Of a DNA stretch of 7,046 nucleotides, positions 1-5,466 are shown in pieces. Source of the stretch: an uncultured Coriobacteriaceae bacterium (GTDB lineage: Bacteria; Actinomycetota; Coriobacteriia; Coriobacteriales; Atopobiaceae); the NCBI GenBank assembly GCA_902766805.1, contig CACXFF010000282.1, positions 1 through 7,046 on the forward strand, given 5' to 3'. The notes beneath the pieces are model-generated. The model saw nothing but the letters and a program-made list of their open reading frames with translations. It did no database searches and was not told the DNA's origin. Each line of letters begins with the position of its first letter. The first letter of the stretch is position 1. The position numbers were made by a program, and so were the translations under genes.

Positions 1-773
1 AGGGAGTCGTCGATCTTGTTCTGCTTGCGGTACAGGATGGCGCGCTCGGTGTTCCAGGAGCCGAAGACGGCCTGCTCGGCGAGGCGGAGCTGGAGCAGCG
101 GGTCATGCGGGAAGACCGCGACGCCGTCCACGTCGACCTCGGGGTACTTGGCGACGTCGACGTTGTCGGAGAAGATCTGCTTGAAGGTCGCGACGAGGTC
201 CTTGAGGTCGTCAGCGTCGAGCTCGGTGTCGAGCTTGACACCCTTCTCGGCCTTCTTGGCGGTGATGGCATCCTCGAAGAGCTGGCCGGAGACGCCCATG
301 ACGACGCTCGAGAACATCTGCACGAAGCGACGGTAGGAGTCGTAGGCAAAGCGGGGGTTGTCGGTCTGCTTGATGAGGCCCTGGACGGAGTCGTCATTCA
401 GGCCGAGGTTGAGGACGGTGTCCATCATGCCGGGCATGGAGAACGGAGCGCCGGAGCGGACGGAGACCAGCAGCGGGTCCTCGGAGTCGCCGAGCTTCTT
501 GCCCATGCGCTTCTCGAGGTCCTTGCGGTACTCGTCGATCTCGTCGAGGACGCCCTCAGGCCACACGTTGCCCGCGCTGGAGTACGCGACGCAGGTCTGG
601 CAGGTGATCGAGAAACCAGAAGGAACGGGAAGACCGATGTTGGCCATCTCGGCAAGGTTGGCGCCCTTACCGCCGGTAATCCACTTCGCCTGATCGACGG
701 TGTCGCCAGCAACCTCGGTGACGTTGTTGCCGTTCTCGTCGAAACCGAAGCGGTACACGTGCTTCTCAGCCAT
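1..773 (-). CDS. ppdK: Pyruvate, phosphate dikinase, N-terminal part (gene runs off the left edge)
   Basis: PPDK interconverts pyruvate + ATP + Pi and phosphoenolpyruvate + AMP + PPi in the cytoplasm, serving PPi-linked glycolysis or gluconeogenesis. The visible 257 residues belong to the N-terminal ATP-grasp nucleotide-binding domain. WITGGKGANLAEM lies near residues 31-43, followed by GLPVPSGFSI at about 47-56. The family-diagnostic VRSGAPFSMPGMMDT is at about 105-119 and FGSWNTERA lies near the truncated end. The phosphohistidine and PEP-binding domains would lie outside the window (full proteins are about 870-900 aa). The ATG at 773-771 is the start: it opens with MAEKHVYRFGF, typical of this family, and has an AAAGGGAG Shine-Dalgarno 7 nt upstream. 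It has its own candidate promoter. Its glyS-side neighbour is separated from it by the peptide-modification operon. The identification is very secure. Confidence 0.97.
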   Translation of the reverse strand, partial: MAEKHVYRFGFDENGNNVTEVAGDTVDQAKWITGGKGANLAEMANIGLPVPSGFSITCQTCVAYSSAGNVWPEGVLDEIDEYRKDLEKRMGKKLGDSEDPLLVSVRSGAPFSMPGMMDTVLNLGLNDDSVQGLIKQTDNPRFAYDSYRRFVQMFSSVVMGVSGQLFEDAITAKKAEKGVKLDTELDADDLKDLVATFKQIFSDNVDVAKYPEVDVDGVAVFPHDPLLQLRLAEQAVFGSWNTERAILYRKQNKIDDS

Positions 774-780
774 GAACACA

Positions 781-835
781 CTCCCTTTGATCGTGGCGCG
801 CGTCTGCGCGCCTCCCCTTTGCCTAAAAGCTAGGC
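781..835 (-). promoter_or_regulatory. ppdK leader with duplicated Shine-Dalgarno tract and two hairpins
   Basis: The mRNA leader of ppdK carries, in transcription order, a 5-bp stem at 835-821 (GCCTA/TAGGC, loop GCTTT), a purine tract AAAGGGGAGG at 820-811, a perfect 7-bp GC stem at 812-795 (GGCGCGC/GCGCGCC, loop AGAC on the mRNA strand), and the proximal Shine-Dalgarno AAAGGGAG at 788-781. There is no U-run after the GC stem, so it is not a terminator. The base pairing is seen directly. A role in ribosome standby or initiation control is inference only. Confidence 0.45.
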
Positions 836-849
836 ATTACCAACAGAGC

Positions 850-879
850 ATAATACCGTGAACGGACAAGAAATGGCAG
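850..879 (-). promoter_or_regulatory. Candidate sigma-70-type promoter of ppdK
   Basis: On the minus strand CTGCCA (879-874) and TATTAT (855-850) are separated by 18 bp, a fair match to the -35/-10 consensus in an AT-richer patch of otherwise GC-rich DNA. Transcription would start near 843, giving a leader of about 70 nt that includes the two hairpins. The call rests on consensus similarity and position only. Confidence 0.45.
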
Positions 880-990
880 CTTGAATCGGGTTTTCACGGA
901 CAGAGCAGACCAGCTCGGGACGCCCTTTCCGAGACTTACCGCTCACCGCCCAAATTCATCCGTTCGCAGATATTCTCCCCACAACGCACT

Positions 991-1005
991 CGGGCGCAAG
1001 GCCCG
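991..1005 (-). other. Weak hairpin just after the last gene of the peptide operon
   Basis: CGGGC/GCCCG form a 5-bp stem with a 5-nt loop 8 nt past the stop codon of the second radical SAM gene. No T-run follows on the minus strand, so it does not qualify as an intrinsic terminator. I see no convincing terminator in 774-1012, so readthrough from the operon into ppdK, or Rho-dependent termination, is possible. Confidence 0.2.
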
Positions 1006-1012
1006 CCGCAGG

Positions 1013-2410
1013 TCACGCCCCAAGTGATCGATGCGGCAGCGCCGCGCGCAGGGCCTCCTCCAGCAGGCGATACGAAGCTTCGTTGAGGCCAGCAAGCTCA
1101 GCCGTGAGGGCTGCGTGGTCGGCTTCGCCCACGCCCAGGGCGGCGCAGCCGGCCGCGTAGGGCAGGCGTAGGGCGGCCTGCGTCCAGCGGGCGCGCAGCC
1201 CTGCGGTCCGTGCGACGAAGCGCTGGTAGAAGTCCTCCTCGGCCGGCCCCATGGCCTGGTAGCCCTCCGCCGTCGCGCCGTCGTGCGCCTCCGCGCAGCC
1301 CGCGAAGACGATGAGGCGGCTCACACTCGCCTGGTGCGTGTAGAGGCCCAGATCGTGCAGGGCGCGCGCCTCTCCTAGGGCTCCCTCGAGCGTCTGTCCG
1401 GCGTGCCAGAGGATGTAGCCCGTCTGCAGGGAGATGCCCGCGGCGCGCAGCGCGCCTACGACCTCGGGCAGTGCCGCCACGTCGTAGGGCTTGCGCCAAC
1501 GAGCGAGCGTGCGCGGGTTCAACGACTCCACGCCCACAAACAGCCGCGTGAGGCCACGGGCGCGCAGGCGCGCGAGGCGTTCGCGCAGGCGCGGTTGGCC
1601 TATGAGCGCGGCCAGGCGCATCTCGCAGGAGAAGGCGACCCGCAGGTCGCGCGCATCGAGCTCATCGGCCAGATGCTCCAGGCGCGCCAGCGGTCCGACG
1701 TGGTCGTCCACGAAATTGAACACGGGCGGCAGCCCAGCCTCCTCCAAGCGCCGTGCCACCCCCTGTATCTCGTCGACGACCAAGCTCTCGCGGCGAGCGG
1801 TCCAGCGCCGCAGCTCACCGGGCAGGCTGGGCGTCGCGCAGAAGGTGCACGAGCCGGGACAGCCGCGCGAGGTCTGCAGGTTGACCGCGCAGCCAAGCCT
1901 CGCGTAGCGCAGCAGCTGCGGACGGTGCGCGACCGCCCAGTCGTCAGGCCCGAGCGGAACGCTCGGGCCTGACGCGCCCTTGGCGAGGGCCAGCAGCGCC
2001 GCCTCCCCCTCCCCGCGCTGCAAGATGGTGTCGCGAGGCAGCAGCGCGGCCGCGCGCTCGGGCTGCGTGGTCACGTACACGCCGCCCGCCTGGAAGCGCG
2101 CCTGCGGATAGCGGGCGTGCATGCGGCTCATCACGCGCAGGGCGTCGGCGACGTCGGCCTCGGTCATCAGGGACAGGCAGACCAGGTCGGGCGGCTCGCC
2201 GTCGCACAGTGCGGCGACGTCCTGCCAGAAGCTCGGCCCGCCCAAGCCGAGCCGGCGCTCGCGCTGGTAGAGGCGTCGGTCCAGAACTTCCACCGCGTCC
2301 ATGCCCGCGGCACGCAGGTAGCCCGCCAGCCGCTCGAGCCCCAGAGGCTCGGCGAAGTCGGGCTCGTCTCCTGCGCACAGCGGGCGTATGAGCAGCAGCT
2401 TGGGCGTCAT
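1013..2410 (-). CDS. Radical SAM protein with N-terminal B12-binding-type domain, putative peptide-modifying enzyme
   Basis: This 465-aa protein has the two-part layout of B12-binding-domain radical SAM proteins. Residues about 1-140 resemble the cobalamin-binding Rossmann region: LLLIRP at the start, PLGLERLAGYLR at 22-33, DLVCLSLMTEAD at 75-86, then AGGVYVT and RGEGEAAL at about 108-139. The radical SAM core follows, with TSRGCPGSCTFC giving the CxxxCxxC ligands Cys184, Cys188 and Cys191 for the 4Fe-4S cluster. FVDDHVGP (233-240) and FVGVESLNPRTL (291-302) match later core strands. No SPASM Cys cluster is present. Its ATG overlaps the lipoprotein stop as ATGA, so the two are probably translationally coupled. 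Known members of this class methylate, rearrange or close rings; within this operon the Cys-rich peptide is the likely substrate (inference). The domain assignment is secure; the substrate and actual cobalamin use are not. A large perfect inverted repeat lies in the linker region of this gene. Confidence 0.88.
   Translation of the reverse strand: MTPKLLLIRPLCAGDEPDFAEPLGLERLAGYLRAAGMDAVEVLDRRLYQRERRLGLGGPSFWQDVAALCDGEPPDLVCLSLMTEADVADALRVMSRMHARYPQARFQAGGVYVTTQPERAAALLPRDTILQRGEGEAALLALAKGASGPSVPLGPDDWAVAHRPQLLRYARLGCAVNLQTSRGCPGSCTFCATPSLPGELRRWTARRESLVVDEIQGVARRLEEAGLPPVFNFVDDHVGPLARLEHLADELDARDLRVAFSCEMRLAALIGQPRLRERLARLRARGLTRLFVGVESLNPRTLARWRKPYDVAALPEVVGALRAAGISLQTGYILWHAGQTLEGALGEARALHDLGLYTHQASVSRLIVFAGCAEAHDGATAEGYQAMGPAEEDFYQRFVARTAGLRARWTQAALRLPYAAGCAALGVGEADHAALTAELAGLNEASYRLLEEALRAALPHRSLGA
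1942..1974. repeat. Perfect 15-bp inverted repeat with 3-nt loop inside the B12-type radical SAM gene
   Basis: The arms are CGTCAGGCCCGAGCG (1942-1956) and CGCTCGGGCCTGACG (1960-1974), exact reverse complements around GAA. They fall in the coding sequence for about residues 145-156 (ASGPSVPLGPDD), between the B12-binding-type region and the radical SAM core. No T-run follows on either strand, so it is not an intrinsic terminator. There is no second copy in this window. Confidence 0.9.
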
Positions 2411-3663
2411 GAGGCCCGGTAGGCCACGGGATAGCGTGCGAGCTCGAAGACGGGCGCGGGCGCCCCCGACGCGGTGGAGCCAGCGACATGGCTCTGGCAG
2501 ATCGCCAGGTCACCCGCGAGCTCGGTGACCTTGTCGGGAACGGAGCCCGAGCCCTGCGCCTCGAGCACGAGCTCGACCTGCTCGGTCTTGCCCGCGGCCA
2601 CGCTCGCGAAGCCTTCGGCCTTCAGGGCAACGTTCGCAGCAGACCATTCGTCTCGGGCGACCAGCTGCAGCCCGTTGTGCGTCTTGTCGTTGACCGAGAG
2701 CTTGAGCGTCAGCTGCTTGCCGCCGGCCTCGATGCCCGTGACCTCTATGCGGCAGAACGCGTCGTCGGCCACGACGAAGGGCAGCGTCGGCGCCGGCGTC
2801 ACGAAGCGCCGGTCCACAATCATGCCCAGCTGCACGCCCACCGCGTCCAGATAGGCCTGCAGGTAGACAACGTCACGGTCCGCCTCGCGCTTGTCCGCGA
2901 GCTTGTCGAGCCCGTCCTGCAGCGTCCAGTAGGCCTTGTGTGCCGCGAGCGCGGCGCTGCAGCGCTCGCCGATCGCCTGCCCCTCGCCCGCGTCCGCTCC
3001 CTTGTCCGCGGCCTCTCGCAGGTCGACCTCAATGGCGTCCCAAATCCGGTTGAACTCCGCGACGTCCGTCAGGCCCGCCTTCTCCAACAGCTGCGCACGG
3101 TTGTTGGCGCCCGTGCCGAAGCGCCTCCAGCTCTCCTGGAAGACGTCTGCGACCGAGAACCCGCAAGCCACGCCCGCCGCCTGGAGATTGATCCAGGTAC
3201 CCGCGTCGTCGGGGAACAGCGACACGCAGGCCAGCGCCTGTCTGAGGGCCGCATCGTCCTCCCCTTGCTGCAACAGGGCGAGGGTGAGGTTCACGTTGGC
3301 CCCGAGGTGCAGCGGGGCGATCTTCAGGATGTTGTCGTAGGCCGCCTGCGCCTCGGCGTACTTGCCGTCGCGATACAGGCCGTTGGCCTCGACGAAGGCG
3401 TCCGCGCGGTCCTGGGAAGCCTGCGCCTCCTCGGCCTTCGCGGCGTCACCGCGCTGGCGCGCCAGCTGCTCGGCGTCATCCAGGTAGCCCTCGAGCTCGT
3501 CGGCGTCGCGCGCCTCGCGTCCGGCGAAGGTCTTGGCGGACGAGGGCAGCGCGTAGCCCACCGACGCGAGCTGGGTGTTCGCCTGCGCGGCACAGCCCGC
3601 CACGCCTGCAACGGGGGCGGCGCACAGGGCGAGTGACAGGGCGAGCGAAGCCAATCGTTTCAT
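2407..3663 (-). CDS. TPR-containing lipoprotein of the peptide-modification operon
   Basis: This 418-aa predicted lipoprotein has a signal peptide (MKR, then a hydrophobic stretch) ending in the lipobox VAGC, with Cys24 as the lipidated residue, so it should sit on the outer face of the cytoplasmic membrane. Residues about 50-85 are a charged helix. Two TPR-like helical hairpins follow at about 87-117 (YRDGKYAEAQAAYDNILKIAP) and 121-152 (ALLQQGEDDAALRQALA). A helical middle part extends to about 290. A C-terminal region of about 120 residues, from FVVADDAFCRIEV onward, looks beta-rich and contains Cys304 and Cys389, which could form a disulfide. The start at 3663 is set by a near-perfect Shine-Dalgarno (AAAGGAGG) 5 nt upstream and by the signal peptide beginning there; a longer in-frame start is possible but poor. 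The gene follows the Cys-rich peptide by 47 nt and overlaps the next gene by 4 nt. I recognise no specific family. A scaffold or receptor role for the modified peptide at the surface is inference. Confidence 0.85.
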   Translation of the reverse strand: MKRLASLALSLALCAAPVAGVAGCAAQANTQLASVGYALPSSAKTFAGREARDADELEGYLDDAEQLARQRGDAAKAEEAQASQDRADAFVEANGLYRDGKYAEAQAAYDNILKIAPLHLGANVNLTLALLQQGEDDAALRQALACVSLFPDDAGTWINLQAAGVACGFSVADVFQESWRRFGTGANNRAQLLEKAGLTDVAEFNRIWDAIEVDLREAADKGADAGEGQAIGERCSAALAAHKAYWTLQDGLDKLADKREADRDVVYLQAYLDAVGVQLGMIVDRRFVTPAPTLPFVVADDAFCRIEVTGIEAGGKQLTLKLSVNDKTHNGLQLVARDEWSAANVALKAEGFASVAAGKTEQVELVLEAQGSGSVPDKVTELAGDLAICQSHVAGSTASGAPAPVFELARYPVAYRAS

Positions 3664-3668
3664 GAGGA

Positions 3669-3676
3669 CCTCCTTT
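3669..3676 (-). promoter_or_regulatory. Strong ribosome binding site of the TPR lipoprotein
   Basis: AAAGGAGG on the minus strand lies 5 nt before the ATG at 3663. It is the best Shine-Dalgarno in the operon and decides the start in favour of the MKRLASLAL signal peptide over upstream in-frame starts. Confidence 0.8.
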
Positions 3677-3710
3677 GGGGCAGGCACGTATGACGGCAAC
3701 GGCGGCGGGA

Positions 3711-4079
3711 CTAGGTCACCGGCACGCACGCGCAGGGGCTGCCACAGCTCACCCAACGCCCTCCTCCGCCGCCGACGCCGCTGATGTTGCCCACGCAGCT
3801 GCAGGACTGGTACCCGACGCAGCTGCACACGCTCTCGCAGGTGCACACGTGCTCACAGGTGCACACCACGTGCGTGGAAAGCACCGTGTCACAGCTGCAG
3901 TACTCCCCCATCACGTGCGTGACGTAGCCGTCGTCGCCGTACTCGTCCACGAAATAGGTCTTCATGCCAGGCTTGAACACGCTGTTGCCGTCGACGATAA
4001 TCTCAAGCTGCGGCTTGGGCAGCACGTCCTCGCGCGCCTCGTCGAGCGCGCGGTCGTTGTATTTGGGGTCATGGGACAT
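3711..4079 (-). CDS. Cys-rich putative RiPP precursor peptide (CxC-repeat type)
   Basis: This 122-aa protein has a Cys-free N-terminal half and a Cys-rich C-terminal half, the layout of a leader plus core. The first 60 residues are acidic (MSHDPKYNDRALDEARED...) with no signal peptide. The rest holds 13 Cys at 61, 63, 73, 75, 79, 81, 85, 87, 93, 95, 112, 116 and 118, as five CxC pairs (CSC, CTC, CTC, CSC, CSC) and a terminal CGSPCAC. The first three CxC pairs are followed by an acidic residue (CSCD, CTCE, CTCE). A glycine-rich linker (about 97-107) separates the CxC block from the terminal RWVSCGSPCACVPVT. The start overlaps the end of the SPASM radical SAM gene by 11 nt and has GGGGAGG 6 nt upstream. 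Location between two radical SAM genes and a PqqD-like protein suggests it is their substrate (inference). Alternatives are a metallothionein-like or Fe-S-binding protein, since CxC also suits thiolate metal sites. I do not recognise a named precursor family. Confidence 0.82.
   Translation of the reverse strand: MSHDPKYNDRALDEAREDVLPKPQLEIIVDGNSVFKPGMKTYFVDEYGDDGYVTHVMGEYCSCDTVLSTHVVCTCEHVCTCESVCSCVGYQSCSCVGNISGVGGGGGRWVSCGSPCACVPVT
3813..3866 (-). repeat. Three tandem 18-bp units encoding V-C-(T/S)-C-x-x in the peptide core
   Basis: Units lie at 3866-3849, 3848-3831 and 3830-3813 and encode VCTCEH, VCTCES and VCSCVG (residues 72-89). The first two DNA units are nearly identical (GTGTGCACCTGTGAGCAC against GTGTGCACCTGCGAGAGC); the third begins GTGTGCAGCTGC and then diverges. 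This looks like core expansion by short tandem duplication. Confidence 0.8.
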
Positions 4080-5457
4080 CGTGGGCCTCCCCTTCTCCTG
4101 GCGCCTTCCAGGCGAGCTTGCGTTGGATCTGGTCAAGCGTGAGCGCGCGCGTGATCTCACAGCGCACTGAGCCGCCGTGCTGCTCGGGCTCGATGCCATC
4201 GAGGACCTTGGCCGCGCAGTCCCCCGCGCAGTGCCAGCGGCAGAAGCAGTCGTCGCAGAAGGGCATGTTGCGCACGTTGAGGCGGCCCAAGGCAGCGAGC
4301 TTGGCCTGGTCAAAGACGAAGTCCGCGCGCTGCGGATCGTAGCGCCCAAAGAAGTAGCGCTCCGAACGCGGGTCGCTCGCGTAGCTCACCTCGTAACAGG
4401 CCGTGACGTCGCCCGTGGGCGTGACGGTGAACGAGCCGCTGCTCACCTTGCAGAAGCAGTCGGACAGCACGTCCTGGCGCGCGCCCGAGAACACGAGCCT
4501 CAGGCCACGCTCCTCGGCCACCTGCCGCGCCTCGAGGTAGCGCCGCGTGAAGACGCCCGCGTCGGGCATGGCGCAGTCGCTGGTCTTGCAGCGGCCGCAC
4601 TCCCAGACCGGCTCGAGGTGCAGCTGCTCCAGGCCCGGGTAGCGCTCGGCAACGAAGGCCACGATCTCGGCCATGGCGTCCACCATCTGGGCGGTGACTG
4701 TGGTGCGGATTCCCAGTCCCACCGGCGACTCCGCGAGGCGGCGCAGGGTGCGGTCGACCGCCCCAAAGGTGCCGCGGCCGTCCGGGCCGGGGCGGTTGGC
4801 ATCCTGGAAGCGCTGCAGGCCGTCGAACGACACGTTGATAGAGCCGAAATTGGCGATCACGAAGTCCAGCTGCTCATCGTTCAGGACGCCATTGGTGGCT
4901 GCGTTGAACACGACCGGCATGTCCAGCTCCTCGGCAACGTCCTGCCCGTACCAGACGATCTCGCGGACGAGGTCGTAGGCGCAGAAGGGCTCGCCGTTGC
5001 CGTGAATGGACACGAGGAAGTTGTGGATGTCCTCCCCTTGCGCCGCGCGCTCGCAGGCGTTGCGGGCGATGAGGTCGATGGCGCGCTGGGCACAGGCCAA
5101 GTCCATGCGCACCAGGGGCTCGCCGTTGCCCCCGCCCTCGCCGCCAAAGGCGTAGCAGTAGCGACAGCGAAGGTTGCAGTTGTTGGTGGGAAAGAGCGTC
5201 ACCTGAACCGGACGGAAGGCCTCCCGCGCATGGGGCGGTTCGACACGCTCGTAGAAGCCGCGCTCGCGCAGGGCGTCAATCACCACGCGCCCATCGGCAT
5301 CGAGGTCCTCGGCCACGCTGGGGTCCTGCGCATACGCCAAGGCAAGGCGCGCCGCCGGCTCGTTCAGCCGCGCCATGCGTCTGCCCAAGGGCGCATAGAG
5401 GATGGGGCCCTGCGCGTCACGCAGGACGAAGAGCTCTAGACGCTGGGAATCCGCCAT
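4069..5457 (-). CDS. Radical SAM/SPASM peptide maturase
   Basis: This 462-aa enzyme has three parts. Residues about 1-75 (YAPLGRRMARLNEPAARL ... ALRERGF) resemble the small winged-helix leader-binding (RRE/PqqD-like) region found at the N-terminus of many peptide maturases. The radical SAM core begins at VTLFPTNNCNLRCRYCYAFG, with CxxxCxxC ligands Cys94, Cys98 and Cys101, and has HGNGEPF at 152-158 in the place of the usual GGEP motif. The C-terminal SPASM region has Cys334/Cys336, TPTGDVTAC (Cys354), then Cys401-x2-Cys404-x5-Cys410-x3-Cys414, the classic auxiliary-cluster spacing, and a late Cys433. Extra Cys at 287, 290 and 295 (ECGRCKTSDC) are less usual. Family members install thioether, C-C or other crosslinks in RiPP precursors. 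The next gene encodes the Cys-rich peptide and overlaps its 3' end; a Tat lipoprotein with a PqqD-like fold is 9 nt upstream. Enzyme class is secure; the chemistry (Cys thioether, perhaps to neighbouring Asp/Glu) is inference. Confidence 0.93.
   Translation of the reverse strand: MADSQRLELFVLRDAQGPILYAPLGRRMARLNEPAARLALAYAQDPSVAEDLDADGRVVIDALRERGFYERVEPPHAREAFRPVQVTLFPTNNCNLRCRYCYAFGGEGGGNGEPLVRMDLACAQRAIDLIARNACERAAQGEDIHNFLVSIHGNGEPFCAYDLVREIVWYGQDVAEELDMPVVFNAATNGVLNDEQLDFVIANFGSINVSFDGLQRFQDANRPGPDGRGTFGAVDRTLRRLAESPVGLGIRTTVTAQMVDAMAEIVAFVAERYPGLEQLHLEPVWECGRCKTSDCAMPDAGVFTRRYLEARQVAEERGLRLVFSGARQDVLSDCFCKVSSGSFTVTPTGDVTACYEVSYASDPRSERYFFGRYDPQRADFVFDQAKLAALGRLNVRNMPFCDDCFCRWHCAGDCAAKVLDGIEPEQHGGSVRCEITRALTLDQIQRKLAWKAPGEGEAHDVP
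4086..4092 (-). promoter_or_regulatory. Ribosome binding site of the Cys-rich peptide, inside the maturase gene
   Basis: GGGGAGG on the minus strand lies 6 nt before the ATG at 4079, within the last codons of the SPASM radical SAM gene. It supports the MSHDPKY start and independent initiation on a peptide that should be needed in excess over its enzyme. Confidence 0.65.
4987..5130 (-). repeat. 15-bp direct repeat encoding GNGEP twice in the maturase
   Basis: The plus-strand sequence gggctcgccgttgcc occurs exactly at 4987-5001 and 5116-5130. Each copy encodes GNGEP, at about residues 153-157 (the canonical GGEP-like SAM-binding motif) and 110-114 (in the loop after the Fe-S Cys motif). Confidence 0.7.
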
Positions 5458-5466
5458 CGCCGCCCC

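Noticed and set aside
105..833. Long plus-strand open frame opposite ppdK
   Set aside because: It is antisense to a confidently identified gene, is rich in V, D, E, G and L runs typical of reverse-frame GC-rich DNA, and has no recognisable domain.
1442..1456. GGCGCGC/GCGCGCC palindrome in the B12-type radical SAM gene
   Set aside because: CG-only palindromes of this size are expected by chance in this base composition, and the loop is a single base.
2488..3636. 382-codon plus-strand open frame opposite the TPR lipoprotein
   Set aside because: The minus-strand gene has a strong ribosome binding site, signal peptide and operon linkage; the plus frame is an R/V/L-rich mirror frame.
3664..3846. 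Longer start for the TPR lipoprotein
   Set aside because: It would overlap the Cys-rich peptide gene and bury the signal peptide and the AAAGGAGG ribosome site inside the protein.
3824..3876. Short repeated GTGCACAC tracts considered as a CRISPR or noncoding repeat
   Set aside because: The repeats are in frame, have no spacers and are fully explained by the VC(T/S)C coding repeats of the peptide.
4080..4349. Upstream in-frame extension of the Cys-rich peptide
   Set aside because: It would run deep inside the maturase gene with arginine/serine-rich shadow sequence; the ATG at 4079 has a good Shine-Dalgarno and begins plausible protein.
4177..5439. 420-codon plus-strand open frame opposite the SPASM enzyme
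   Set aside because: The minus frame carries the complete radical SAM and SPASM motifs; the plus frame is low-complexity with no motif.
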